A stretch of 64,000 nucleotides of DNA from Haloterrigena salifodinae. GTDB lineage: Archaea; Halobacteriota; Halobacteria; Halobacteriales; Natrialbaceae. The notes under the pieces are model-generated. The model did not search any database. It worked only from the letters and a program-made list of their open reading frames with translations, and was not told the DNA's origin. Location: NCBI RefSeq assembly GCF_003977755.1, contig NZ_RQWN01000001.1, forward strand, positions 124,001 to 188,000, given 5' to 3'. Positions 52,494-60,919 of this stretch are shown piece after piece (the first letter of the stretch is position 1; each line of letters begins with the position of its first letter). Made by a program: the position numbers and the translations under genes.

Positions 52494-53024
52494 TTACAGC
52501 TCTCGCTGGCGCCCCTTCGGCACCATCGAGCGCAGTTCGCCGTGGACGTAGAGGCCGATTCCGATCGGCTCGAGGTCGCCGGCGATTTCGTGAGCGCCGA
52601 TCAGGTACCCCCAGTCGCCCTCCCAGCGCTCGATTTCCTGATCCTCGCCGGTTGCAAAGGCCCGCGCCTCCTCGGGGTCGAGTTCGATCACGCAGTCGGT
52701 CGCGCGACCGCCAAAGCGCTGGACGAAGTCCGTCGTCGGCTTCCAGTGTTCCTGGCGCGTCCGCAGACAGGTCATCCCGATGGCCTCGATCTCGAGGGGC
52801 GTTGGCGCCTCGCCGCCGTAGATCCAGATCTTGCCGGCGCCCTTCTCCCAGAACGTGTAGTCGTCGAACGTTTCCGGTGGCATGCCGAACCGATCACAGA
52901 AGTAGTCGACGACCTCCTCGCGGCTGACCCGACCCTCGACAGTCTGTTCGGCCGGCGTCGCGGGCAGGCGATCGAATCGCTGGCCGTCGTTTTGCTCGAG
53001 GTCCCTGGTCGATTCGTCCGCCAT
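52494..53024 (-). CDS. PUA-like protein coupled to the m5C methyltransferase
   Basis: A 176-residue protein. REEVVDYFCDRFGMPPETFDDYTFWEKGAGKIWIYGG resembles the pre-PUA region of archaeal RNA-modification proteins, and the C-terminal half (YLIGAHEIAGDLEPIGIGLYVHGELRSMVPKGRQ) is PUA-like. Its ATG overlaps the stop of the upstream methyltransferase as TAATG, so they are translationally coupled and probably act together on RNA. Substrate is not determined. Confidence 0.82.
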   Translation of the reverse strand: MADESTRDLEQNDGQRFDRLPATPAEQTVEGRVSREEVVDYFCDRFGMPPETFDDYTFWEKGAGKIWIYGGEAPTPLEIEAIGMTCLRTRQEHWKPTTDFVQRFGGRATDCVIELDPEEARAFATGEDQEIERWEGDWGYLIGAHEIAGDLEPIGIGLYVHGELRSMVPKGRQREL

Positions 53025-53932
53025 TACGCGGTCACCTCCAGTTTCGCCACGAAGAAGCCGCCGGTGTCGTTCTGATGGGGGTAGATCCGCGCCGCCCGCT
53101 CGAGGCTCGAGTCGAATTCCTCGCCGTCCCACTCGGTCAGGCCGGGCGAGTGCTCGAGGCCGATATCGAAGTCGACGACGCGACAGTCCTCCTCTTCGAG
53201 GGCGTGCTGGACGACCGCCTCGTTCTCCTCGGGGGCGAAGGTACACGTCGAGTAGACGACGGTGCCGCCCTCGCGGGTGGCCTGTATCGCCCGCCGGAGG
53301 ATGCCCTTCTGGACGCCCGAGACCGACGCGATGGCCCCCTCCGACCAGTTGTCCAGCGCGTCGGGGTTCTTCCGGATCGTCCCCTCGCAGGTACAGGGCG
53401 CGTCGACGAGCGCGCGGTCGAACTCGTTGAAGTCGAACCGGTTCAGGGAGTAGTTACGCGCGTCGGCGTTCGTGACGGCGAGGCTCGTCGCGCCGAGGCG
53501 CTCGGCGTTAAAGCGCAGCGCTGAGATGCGCCCGAGGTTGTTGTCGTTGGCCACGACGGTCCCCTCGTCGCCCATCAGCGCCGCGATCTGGGTCGCTTTC
53601 CCGCCGGGTGCGGCACAGCTGTCCCAGACCCGCTCGCCGGACTGGGGATCGAGGACGACCGGCGGCACCGCCGAGACCTCCTCCTGGCCGTGGGTAAAGC
53701 CGTGGAACGAGGTCCACGTCGACCCCGGCGACCCCGTCTCGAGGCGCAGCACGCGGGGGTTCCAGTCGGCCTGCTCGTACGCGAGACCCTCCTCCTCGAG
53801 GGCCTCGAGCGTCCGCTCGACCGAGGCCTTGATGGTGTTGACGCGGGCGGCGTTGCCCAGCGGCCGCTCGCAGGCCTCGAGGAACGCGTCGAAATCGTCG
53901 ATAATCGGTCGATACCGCTCGAGTGGCTCCAT
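53024..53932 (-). CDS. RsmB/NOP family m5C RNA methyltransferase
   Basis: A 302-residue SAM-dependent enzyme. AdoMet motif I is VWDSCAAPGGKATQIAA; the two catalytic Cys are in VDAPCTCEGTIRKN (motif IV) and VYSTCTFAPEENE (motif VI). Asp in FDRALVDAP and the C-terminal YPHQNDTGGFFVAKL are also family marks. Which RNA is methylated is unknown. Start at ATG 53932 (MEPLERYRPII); longer forms from ATG 54022 or 54043 would add a basic, unconserved leader. Confidence 0.93.
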   Translation of the reverse strand: MEPLERYRPIIDDFDAFLEACERPLGNAARVNTIKASVERTLEALEEEGLAYEQADWNPRVLRLETGSPGSTWTSFHGFTHGQEEVSAVPPVVLDPQSGERVWDSCAAPGGKATQIAALMGDEGTVVANDNNLGRISALRFNAERLGATSLAVTNADARNYSLNRFDFNEFDRALVDAPCTCEGTIRKNPDALDNWSEGAIASVSGVQKGILRRAIQATREGGTVVYSTCTFAPEENEAVVQHALEEEDCRVVDFDIGLEHSPGLTEWDGEEFDSSLERAARIYPHQNDTGGFFVAKLEVTA

Positions 53933-54029
53933 TGGACCCGGATTTGCACGCGCCGCGTTTGTGGGTTTCGAAGCGGTCGACTCCCGGCAGTGCCGGATGC
54001 GACCGCTCCGACCAAACGACATACTGGAG

Positions 54030-54059
54030 ACAGATATATACATTAAGGTCTATATCTGT
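54030..54059. promoter_or_regulatory. AT-rich inverted repeat in a divergent promoter region
   Basis: ACAGATATA (54030-54038) and TATATCTGT (54051-54059) form a perfect 9-bp inverted repeat with a 12-nt spacer. The right arm overlaps a TATA-like CTATATC centred 28-29 nt before GTG 54082. The left arm provides a TATA for leftward transcription toward the methyltransferase. It could be an operator controlling both genes or two mirrored TATA boxes. Confidence 0.55.
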
Positions 54060-54081
54060 TCAATAGAGGTCAAAAACAGAC

Positions 54082-54789
54082 GTGGGGGATGCGACCGAGC
54101 CGACGAAATTCGAGGTGACTGACTGCGCCGTCATCGGCCGCACGTTCGAGGAGTACGCGGCCATGTTCGATCTCGAGCCGGCTGCACTCGAGGGGCGACG
54201 GGTGCTCGATTGCCCGTCCGGCGTCGCGTCGTTCGTCGCGACCGCGACCGACCGGGGAATCGATGTCGTCGGCGCCGATGTGGTGTACGAACGGTCTCGC
54301 GAGGACCTCGCACGACGATGTCGCGAGGACCGCGAGGCGGTGATCGACCAGCTCTCGGAGAAGAGGGACATGTTCGACTGGTCGTTCTACGACTCCGTCG
54401 CTGAGCGCCGACGCTACCTGCGACGGGCTTCGGAGCGGTTCCGCAAGGACTACGCGGCCGGCCAGTCGAGGGATCGGTACGTCGCCGCCGCGCTGCCGGC
54501 GTTGCCCTTCGAGCGCGACGCGTTCTCGCTGGTCCTCTCCGCGCACTTCCTGTTCCTCTACGGTGACCGGTTCGACTACGAGTTCCACTGCGAGGCGCTG
54601 CGGGAACTCGCCCGCGTCGCGGCCGACGAGGTTCGGATCTACCCACTGCAGGGACTGGACGCGACGCCCTACGATCGCCTCGAGGACGTCCTCGCGACGC
54701 TCGCCGACGAGGGGTACGAGGCGACGCGGGAGACGGTCCCGTTCGAGTTCCAGCCCGGTTCGACCGAGATGCTCGTCCTCTCGCCGTGA
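54082..54789 (+). CDS. SAM-dependent methyltransferase-like protein
   Basis: A 235-residue protein from GTG 54082. Motif I is VLDCPSGVASFVATATDRG (residues about 40-60), followed by GIDVVGADVVYE, the Asp that contacts the ribose. Later, LPALPFERDAFSLVLSAHFLFLYGD is the motif II-III region of class I methyltransferases. The AdoMet loop shows CPSG in place of GxGxG, as in some haloarchaeal relatives. Substrate unknown. A TATA-like box 29 nt upstream, inside an inverted repeat, supports the start. Confidence 0.82.
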   Translation: MGDATEPTKFEVTDCAVIGRTFEEYAAMFDLEPAALEGRRVLDCPSGVASFVATATDRGIDVVGADVVYERSREDLARRCREDREAVIDQLSEKRDMFDWSFYDSVAERRRYLRRASERFRKDYAAGQSRDRYVAAALPALPFERDAFSLVLSAHFLFLYGDRFDYEFHCEALRELARVAADEVRIYPLQGLDATPYDRLEDVLATLADEGYEATRETVPFEFQPGSTEMLVLSP

Positions 54790-54853
54790 GATTCGGGCCG
54801 TCCGAATATCTGCCGCCCTCGATTTTATGGGTACGCCGACAGACGTCTCGAAC

Positions 54854-55600
54854 ATGGCACAGATCCGCCAGCAGGGGCCCGAGATGGACCTCGAGGAACC
54901 GGTTCTCGTCGAGGGCTTCCCGGGGCTCGGACTCGTCGGCAAGATCGCGACCGACCACCTCATCGAGGAACTCGACATGCGCTATTACGCCAGCGTCGAC
55001 TGCGGCAGGCTGCCCCGGGTCGGCGTCTACCGTGGCGGCGACCACACGGCCCGGCCGCCGGTCCGGATCTACGCCAGCGAGGAGCACGACCTCCTCGCCC
55101 TCCGGAGCGACGCGCCGATCAAATCCGACGCCGTCGGCTCCGTCGCCGAGTGTCTCACCGAGTGGATCGTCGGCCAGGACGCGCTGCCGCTCTACCTCAG
55201 CGGGTTGCCGGCCGAACGCGAGGGCGAGGACGAACCCGACATCTACGGCGTCGGAACCGGGAACGCCGCCGAGCGCCTCGAGGAGCGCGGAATCGCCGTG
55301 CCGCCCGAGGACGGCGTCGTCACGGGGCCGACGGGGGCGCTCATCAACCGCGCCGCACAGCGCGACTACGACAGCGTCGGACTCGTCGTCGAATCGAGCC
55401 CGCAGTTCCCCGACCCCGAGGCCGCAAGCGTCCTCCTCGAGGACGGCGTCTGCCCGATCGCCGACGTCGAGGTCGAGGTCCAGGAACTCCTCGACCGCGC
55501 GGCGGAGATCCGCGAGAAGCGCGAGCAGTTCGCTCAGCAGATGCAACAGATCGGCCAGGAGGAGAGTTCGCAGGCCCAGCCGCTGCGGATGTACCAGTAG
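54854..55600 (+). CDS. Proteasome assembly chaperone family protein (PAC2)
   Basis: A 248-residue protein. PVLVEGFPGLGLVGKIATDHLIEEL (about 15-40) and YASEEHDLLALRSDAPI are the PAC2 family signature, with GTGNAAERLEERGIAVPPEDGVVTGPTGALIN following. The final 40 residues form a coiled coil (IREKREQFAQQMQQIGQEE). Archaeal members are thought to help proteasome assembly; direct evidence is limited. ATG 54827 nine codons upstream is an alternative start. Confidence 0.88.
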   Translation: MAQIRQQGPEMDLEEPVLVEGFPGLGLVGKIATDHLIEELDMRYYASVDCGRLPRVGVYRGGDHTARPPVRIYASEEHDLLALRSDAPIKSDAVGSVAECLTEWIVGQDALPLYLSGLPAEREGEDEPDIYGVGTGNAAERLEERGIAVPPEDGVVTGPTGALINRAAQRDYDSVGLVVESSPQFPDPEAASVLLEDGVCPIADVEVEVQELLDRAAEIREKREQFAQQMQQIGQEESSQAQPLRMYQ

Positions 55601-55920
55601 CGATCTCCGCTCGATCGCGGTTCGTGCTCTCGAGCGTCGTCACCGGGACCGAACTCTCGATTCCGGAACCGTGCCGTCGATCGGTGACGCCGTGCCGATC
55701 GCTCGACGCGTCCGCGTTCGGAATGAGCGTCTCGAGAACGCGCCGACCTATTCGATCATGTTCGGGGGAACCACCTTCGACGCGGCGTTGCTTTCTCCGA
55801 CTGTATGAGATTAGGCGAGCCTAAACAGACGGCAGACGACGATGACGACCGATTCCTTCGGCGAAATCTCAACCGAAGCGGTATCGTAGTTGAACCCCAC
55901 ACCGCTGCCGTTCAGAACCG
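55601..55920. other. Intergenic region upstream of the di-iron protein
   Basis: No long gene is supported. An ATG at 55842 opens a 15-residue frame of unknown use, flanked by CTTCGG/CCGAAG arms (55856-55861/55873-55878). The main feature is the iron box listed separately. The segment 55601-55800 is Arg-rich in all frames and non-coding. Confidence 0.45.
55811..55824. promoter_or_regulatory. Predicted DtxR/IdeR-type iron box
   Basis: TTAGGCGAGCCTAA is an inverted repeat with perfect 6-nt arms (TTAGGC, GCCTAA) and a 2-nt core. It matches the TTAGG...CCTAA consensus of DtxR-family iron repressors, which in haloarchaea (Idr1/Idr2) govern iron genes. It lies 97 nt before the Fe-S repair gene at 55921, so iron-dependent control is likely. 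The TATA position relative to it is unclear. Confidence 0.6.
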
Positions 55921-56637
55921 ATGACCGCCGAAATTGACCCGGAGCGACGACTCGGAGCGCTCGTCAGAGACAACCCCGAATTCGCGTCGGTGTTCGAGTC
56001 CGTCGGCATCGACTACTGCTGCGGTGGCGACGACTCGCTCGAGCGGGCCTGTGCCGACGCCGACCTCGAGGTCGGGGCCGTCGTCGATCGACTCCGTGAC
56101 GCGCGGTCGGACGGCGGCGACGGAACCGACGACTGGGACTCGCTGTCGGCGCTCGTCGACGACATTGTCGAGAACCACCACGACTATCTTCGGGCCGAGT
56201 TGCCGCCGCTCGAGCGAACGGTCCGGAAGGTCGTCCGCGTCCACGGGGACGACCACCCGGAACTCCACGACGTCGAATCGACGTTTCTCGACCTCGAAGA
56301 CGAGGTCACCCACCATATCGAGGACGAGGAGGAGAACGTCTTCCCCGAACTCGAACGCCTCGAGGACGAGACGGCGCTGACCGGTGACGAGGAGGCGCAG
56401 GTCCGCAAGGCGATTGACCACCTCGAGGACGAACACGACGCGGCCGCCGCCCACCTCGAGCGGCTCCGCTCGCTGACCGACGACTACGCGGTCCCGGAGG
56501 GCGCGTGTACCAGCTACCGAAACATGCTCGATCGACTGCAGCTCCTCGAGGAGGACATGCACCTGCACATCCACAAGGAAAACAACGTCCTGTTTCCCGA
56601 CGCGCAGGATCGACTCGCGGCGGCGGTCGCGGAGTGA
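55921..56637 (+). CDS. ric: RIC/ScdA-type di-iron protein for Fe-S cluster repair
   Basis: A 238-residue protein that restores iron-sulfur clusters damaged by oxidative or nitrosative stress. An N-terminal ScdA domain has DYCCGGDDSL (about 32-41), and then a hemerythrin-like four-helix bundle has His/Glu di-iron ligands (ENHHDYLRAELPPLE, DLEDEVTHHIEDEEENVFPEL, HLEDEHDAAAAHLE, DMHLHIHKENNVLFP). ATG 55921 is the family start. An iron box lies upstream. Confidence 0.93.
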   Translation: MTAEIDPERRLGALVRDNPEFASVFESVGIDYCCGGDDSLERACADADLEVGAVVDRLRDARSDGGDGTDDWDSLSALVDDIVENHHDYLRAELPPLERTVRKVVRVHGDDHPELHDVESTFLDLEDEVTHHIEDEEENVFPELERLEDETALTGDEEAQVRKAIDHLEDEHDAAAAHLERLRSLTDDYAVPEGACTSYRNMLDRLQLLEEDMHLHIHKENNVLFPDAQDRLAAAVAE

Positions 56638-56663
56638 TCGACCGCACCGCCCGAGTCGGTCCG

Positions 56664-57431
56664 TCATGCGTCGGTCTTTTCGGCGACGATCGCGATCGCG
56701 CGTAGTTGGTCGTTGTACGCATTGAAGACACGCCGCATCGATCGGACGCGGTTCTGGGCCTCCGGATCGGTGAGAACGTTGTACGCGATTTGCAGCGTCC
56801 GGACGAGTCCCTCGTCGGCGACGACCCGCCGCGGTTCGAGGAGGCGCATCGGAGCGGTCGCTCGCCACCGAACGGTGAATCCCGCGTCTTCGAGCAGCGC
56901 CACCCACTCCGATTCCGTCAGCGGCCACGCGTTCACCCTCGACGCACGCGAGAGGTCGTCCCGAACGGCCGATTCGGTCGCTGCGTCTGGTCCGTCGGGA
57001 TCGATCGCCAGTTCGTGAATTCCGTAGACGCCGGTGGTCCGCAGAAGCCGATGGGCCTCGCCGACGAGTGCGGCCTTTCCCTCGTCCGGCTGCATCGACA
57101 ACATCGCTTCGCCGTAGACGACGTCCGCGACGCCGTCCGCGAGGTCAGTGTCGGCCGCGTTACCGACGACGATCTCGCGACCGGTCCCGCCCAGGTCGTC
57201 CCGGAGCGCCCGCGCCGCCGCGCGGTCCAGTTCGATCCCGGTGTACGAGTTCGGCTCGTCCGCCAGCGCGCGTCGCGCCGTCGCTCCGGCGCCGGGCGCG
57301 AATTCGACGACGTCGTCGGCCGGCGTGATAGCCAGCGCCTCGAGGAACTGCTGAGTCAACGCTCGACCGCCGGGACGGAGCACCCGCTTGCCCAGCGCAG
57401 CGAGAACCCCGTGCATCGGCCGGTCCGTCAT
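56664..57431 (-). CDS. Class I SAM-dependent methyltransferase
   Basis: A 255-residue enzyme. Motif I DDVVEFAPGAGATARRAL, motif II SYTGIELDRAAARALRD and motif III VVGNAADTDLADGVADVVYGEAMLSM are clear, followed by GVYGIHELAIDPDG. A final helix bundle (VRSMRRVFNAYNDQL) precedes the end. Small-molecule substrate likely (UbiE/CrtF-like spread), not assignable. Converges on the RIC gene, 26 nt apart. Confidence 0.9.
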   Translation of the reverse strand: MTDRPMHGVLAALGKRVLRPGGRALTQQFLEALAITPADDVVEFAPGAGATARRALADEPNSYTGIELDRAAARALRDDLGGTGREIVVGNAADTDLADGVADVVYGEAMLSMQPDEGKAALVGEAHRLLRTTGVYGIHELAIDPDGPDAATESAVRDDLSRASRVNAWPLTESEWVALLEDAGFTVRWRATAPMRLLEPRRVVADEGLVRTLQIAYNVLTDPEAQNRVRSMRRVFNAYNDQLRAIAIVAEKTDA

Positions 57432-57846
57432 CGTCGCCGGTCGCCGTTTCGTTCGGTCCGCGGTTCTTCGACGACCGGAATCGTTGCACCGGTCACGGAC
57501 AGCACTACACCGAGCGTCGAACGGTGGGAAATCGATGGCATCGGTCGGTTCGGGTCAGTCGCCCGGAACGCGAGACGGAACCGCCGGTTCGTCTCCCCTC
57601 CTCGTGCCGGTCGGGCTCGTCTCCGCGTGGACACGCGACGATTGTCGGGGGACGCAGACCAAGCTATCCCCAAATATCATCGCGCTCTCCGTCGGCACGA
57701 GCAGTTTGTCCGGCAACTGTAACGGATCGGCCAAGGGAGAGTTCGAAGGCCCGGGCGCCGTGAACGCACCGGTAGTTCCGTTCGGGTGTCCTGACTTCCT
57801 CGTTCGACCACGGTCGTTTATATGTAAGTATCACTACGAGTACGAC
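57432..57846. other. Intergenic region upstream of moxR
   Basis: About 415 nt between divergent genes. The moxR frame stays open upstream to 57388 but the extra sequence is not acidic and holds no motif, so I treat it as non-coding. The TATA box at its right end is listed separately. Confidence 0.45.
57817..57824 (+). promoter_or_regulatory. TATA box of moxR
   Basis: TTTATATG centred about 26 nt before ATG 57847; strong match and leaderless spacing. Confidence 0.65.
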
Positions 57847-58797
57847 ATGGATATTACTGACGCGCGCGCGGAGTGTAACGCCGTCCTCGATGCCGTCAGT
57901 CGGAGCGTTATCGCGGACCAGGAATTCCTCGAGACCGTGCTGCTCGGCGTCCTCGGGCGGGGACACGTTCTTCTGGAGGACGTACCCGGAACCGGAAAGA
58001 CCCTGACCGCGAACAGTCTGGCGTCGGCGCTGGGGCTGTCGTTTTCCCGGATCCAGTTCACGCCGGATCTGCTGCCGGCCGACGTGACCGGGACCCACGT
58101 GTTTGACGAGTCCGAGGGCACCTTCGACTTCACCGAGGGACCGATCTTCGCGAACGTCGTGCTGGCCGACGAGATCAACCGTGCACCGCCGAAGACCCAG
58201 GCCGCCCTGCTCGAGGCGATGGCGGAAGGCCAGGTCACCGTCGACGGGGACACGCACCAGCTTCCGCAGCCGTTTTTCGTGATCGCGACGCAGAACCCCG
58301 TCGAACAGGCCGGCACCTTCCCGCTGCCGGAAGCCCAGGTCGACCGCTTCCTGGTGAAACAGTCGATCGGCTACCCCGACGCGGACGGCGAACGGGAGCT
58401 GTTGCAGCGCCGACTCGGCCGCACCGAACGGAGTCCGAGCATCGATCCGGTGCTGGACGGGGACCGCGTCCGAGCGCTCCGGGAGGTCCCCGAGTCGGTC
58501 CGGGTCGACGACGACCTCGTCTCCTACATCGCCGATATCACCCGCGGGACGCGCACGCGAAACCAGGTCGACATCGGCGTCTCGCCGCGGGGCACCCAGC
58601 GCCTGCTCGAGGCGGCGCGGGCCCGCGCCGTCATCGTCGGCCGTGACTACGTGACGCCCGACGACGTCAAGCGGGTGGCCCGCCCCGTGTTGGCCCACCG
58701 GCTGGTGCTCACACCCGACGCCTCGGTCGACGGGGCCTCGAAGGCGGCCATCGTCGAGCAGGTGCTCGATTCCGTCTCCGTCCCGACGCTCGAGTAG
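57847..58797 (+). CDS. moxR: MoxR-family AAA+ ATPase
   Basis: A 316-residue ATPase. Walker A LEDVPGTGKTLTANSLA, Walker B VVLADEINRAPPKTQAALLEAM, sensor 1 VIATQNPVEQAGTFPLPEAQVDRF and the C-terminal arginine finger/sensor 2 region (SPRGTQRLLEAARARA). MoxR proteins act as chaperones for protein maturation, typically with DUF58 partners. It converges on the DUF58 operon at 58857-62449, and the two stops are 60 nt apart. ATG 57847 is set by the TATA box. Confidence 0.95.
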   Translation: MDITDARAECNAVLDAVSRSVIADQEFLETVLLGVLGRGHVLLEDVPGTGKTLTANSLASALGLSFSRIQFTPDLLPADVTGTHVFDESEGTFDFTEGPIFANVVLADEINRAPPKTQAALLEAMAEGQVTVDGDTHQLPQPFFVIATQNPVEQAGTFPLPEAQVDRFLVKQSIGYPDADGERELLQRRLGRTERSPSIDPVLDGDRVRALREVPESVRVDDDLVSYIADITRGTRTRNQVDIGVSPRGTQRLLEAARARAVIVGRDYVTPDDVKRVARPVLAHRLVLTPDASVDGASKAAIVEQVLDSVSVPTLE

Positions 58798-58856
58798 GAG
58801 CAACCGTTTCTACCGGGACTCGCGCGACCAACGGAATCGCGTCGCCGCGGAACTGA

Positions 58857-59372
58857 TTACCGCTGCAACGCCGCCAACAGGAGTATCGCCCCAAACAGCA
58901 TGGCGATCACGGCCGCGACCGGCTGGCCGCTGGGGCCGGCGATAAAGACCGCGTAGCTCCCGACGGCGGCGACCAGCCCAACGACGACCGTGGCGCCGAC
59001 GTGCGGGAGCTCCGCCCGCGCCGTCGTCGCCTCCCGGCCGAGCTGCTCGCCGATCCCGACTGCGTGGTGGCCGGCGTCCCAGGCCAGCACGGTCGCGGTG
59101 ACGCTCGCGAGCATCGGGACCGACGGAACCCCCTGAATGCCGCCCGTGAGTAGCCCCGCGAGCGCGACGGCGGTACCGATCGTGACGGCCCGACGGGACC
59201 CCGTCCAGAGCCCGCCGCCGAGGATCACCAGCGCGGCGGCGCCGCCGACGAGCACGAACGGCGAGTAGAGGGCGCTCGAGAGCACTCCGAGAAGTAACGC
59301 GACGATCGAGAGTCCGCTCGTCAGGACCGCGGGCCGGTGGTCGGGGTCGACCGCGTCGGCTTCGGTGCTCAC
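58857..59372 (-). CDS. Membrane protein of the DUF58 operon (DUF7519-like)
   Basis: A 171-residue protein starting at GTG 59372 (VSTEADAVDP). Five or six hydrophobic helices, such as SGLSIVALLLGVLSSALYSPFVL, AALVILGGGLWTG and VVGLVAAVGSYAVFIAG. Last in the operon; its GTG overlaps the DUF58 stop as GTGA (59369-59372), so it is translationally coupled. Assigned by position and helix pattern; function unknown. Confidence 0.75.
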   Translation of the reverse strand: MSTEADAVDPDHRPAVLTSGLSIVALLLGVLSSALYSPFVLVGGAAALVILGGGLWTGSRRAVTIGTAVALAGLLTGGIQGVPSVPMLASVTATVLAWDAGHHAVGIGEQLGREATTARAELPHVGATVVVGLVAAVGSYAVFIAGPSGQPVAAVIAMLFGAILLLAALQR

Positions 59373-60919
59373 GCCGACCACCGCCGTCGACTGCGCTCGA
59401 GCGTCGCCGCCAGCGATTCGTCCGCCGGCCAGTCGACGACCCTGATGCCCGTCCCCCTGAGCGTCGAGATGCGGACCGCTCGTTCGACCGCTCCGAGCCG
59501 TTCGCCGGGCGTATCCTCGCCCGTCGGATCGGGACTCACGATCGTCACGAGGTGGCCGTCGGCCTCGAGCAACTGCGCGGTCCGCACGATGTCGTCGTCG
59601 CACAGCGGCGTGAACAGGATCACCTGCGAATCGGGCGGCATCCGCGAGCGGAACCGCTTTTGCTGGACGTACAGCATCGACGTCGACGACTCCGGCGGAG
59701 ACAGATCGAACGCGGAATCGGTCGCGAGCAGTCGGCGGGCCGACGCCCGGTGGTCGGCCCCCGAGCCCGGCGCCAGCCACTGCGGGTGCGGGCCGAAACT
59801 GGCGAGGCCGACGTTGTTGCCGCCCGCATCCAGCGCGTCGAGCGCGGCGACGGCCGCCTCGATACTGCGGTCGACCGCGTGACGGCCCGTTTCGTCGGGT
59901 CGACGGTACGCGTCCGTGCGCGTGTCGACGGCGAGCATCACCGTCGCCGACCGCTCCTCGCGAAACGTCACGGTCGTCAGCTCCTGGCCGCGAGCCCGGC
60001 GGTTCCAGTCGATCCGCGAGAGCGGGTCGCCGCGGCGGTACTCCCGCGTCGAGTGAAACTCGAGGCCCTCGCCGCCGACGTCGGTCTCGACGCGGCCGGT
60101 CAGGGGCAGCGTCAGCGACCGCAGCGGGAGGTCGGTCTCAATCTCGGCGGGCGGACAGCGGAGTTCGGCGTCGACGCGGATCCGCTGGACGCGCTCGACG
60201 GCGCCGGTGAACCCTCGCGCGACGACGGCGACCGGTTCGAACGCGTGGGCGCCCTGGCGAGCGGTCACCGCGTAGGAGAACGTCTCCGTCTCGCCCGGCC
60301 GGAGCGCGGTCCCGTGTCTCGGGGAGCCGTCGGTGACGACGAGTTCCGCCGGCACGCCGTCGACGAGCCGGAGATCCGGAAGGAGTTCGTCCCCGTCGTT
60401 GCGGACGTGTACCGTCACGCGAACGGGTTCGCCGGGCTCGAGCTCGCCATCCTCGAGTTCGCGATCGATCGAGAGCGTCGGGGTCGGCGGCCGACCAGCC
60501 CGGGCGTAGGCCGCGTACGCGATGCCGACGACCGCCGCCAGCAACAGCGCCGGCGACGTGACGACGACGCCGGCGCCGCCGAACACAGAGGCGACGGCGG
60601 CAACGCCGGTCCAGCGCTTCGTCTCTCGGACGCTCGAGTCGACGACGACCGATTCCGCGGCGTCTGCGGTCTTGCCATCCGCGTCTTCGGGCACATCGTT
60701 GTCGGGTTCAGTAGCGACGTCAGTGCTGGAGTCCGTCTTGGTGGCAGTACCAGGCTCAGTCTCGGCGTCCGTCCGACCACCGGCGTCGGCATCGGAACCG
60801 GGTTCGGAGCGAGTTTCCGTATCGATTCCGGCAGCCTCGCCGCCGTCGGTTCGCTCGCTCCGGCCGTCCGTCGGTCGCCCGTCGTCAGCCGATCGTCCGT
60901 CCTCGTCTCCGTCCGTCAT
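59369..60919 (-). CDS. DUF58-domain protein
   Basis: A 516-residue protein. An acidic, Thr/Glu-rich leader (about 1-95) is followed by two membrane helices (WTGVAAVASVFGGAGVVVTSPALLLAAVVGIAYAAYA), a beta-sandwich domain (PGEPVRVTVHVRNDGDELLPDL) and the DUF58 core with a von Willebrand A-like fold (EYRRGDPLSRIDWNRRARGQELTTVTFREERSATVMLAVDTR), including the usual DWNxxAR pattern. DUF58 proteins partner with MoxR ATPases. ATG 60919 overlaps the preceding gene's stop (ATGA). Confidence 0.9.
   Translation of the reverse strand: MTDGDEDGRSADDGRPTDGRSERTDGGEAAGIDTETRSEPGSDADAGGRTDAETEPGTATKTDSSTDVATEPDNDVPEDADGKTADAAESVVVDSSVRETKRWTGVAAVASVFGGAGVVVTSPALLLAAVVGIAYAAYARAGRPPTPTLSIDRELEDGELEPGEPVRVTVHVRNDGDELLPDLRLVDGVPAELVVTDGSPRHGTALRPGETETFSYAVTARQGAHAFEPVAVVARGFTGAVERVQRIRVDAELRCPPAEIETDLPLRSLTLPLTGRVETDVGGEGLEFHSTREYRRGDPLSRIDWNRRARGQELTTVTFREERSATVMLAVDTRTDAYRRPDETGRHAVDRSIEAAVAALDALDAGGNNVGLASFGPHPQWLAPGSGADHRASARRLLATDSAFDLSPPESSTSMLYVQQKRFRSRMPPDSQVILFTPLCDDDIVRTAQLLEADGHLVTIVSPDPTGEDTPGERLGAVERAVRISTLRGTGIRVVDWPADESLAATLERSRRRWSA

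Noticed and set aside
57388-57846. N-terminal extension of moxR
   Set aside because: The segment lacks acidic character and conserved motifs, and the strong TATA box at 57817 lies inside it, so translation begins at 57847.
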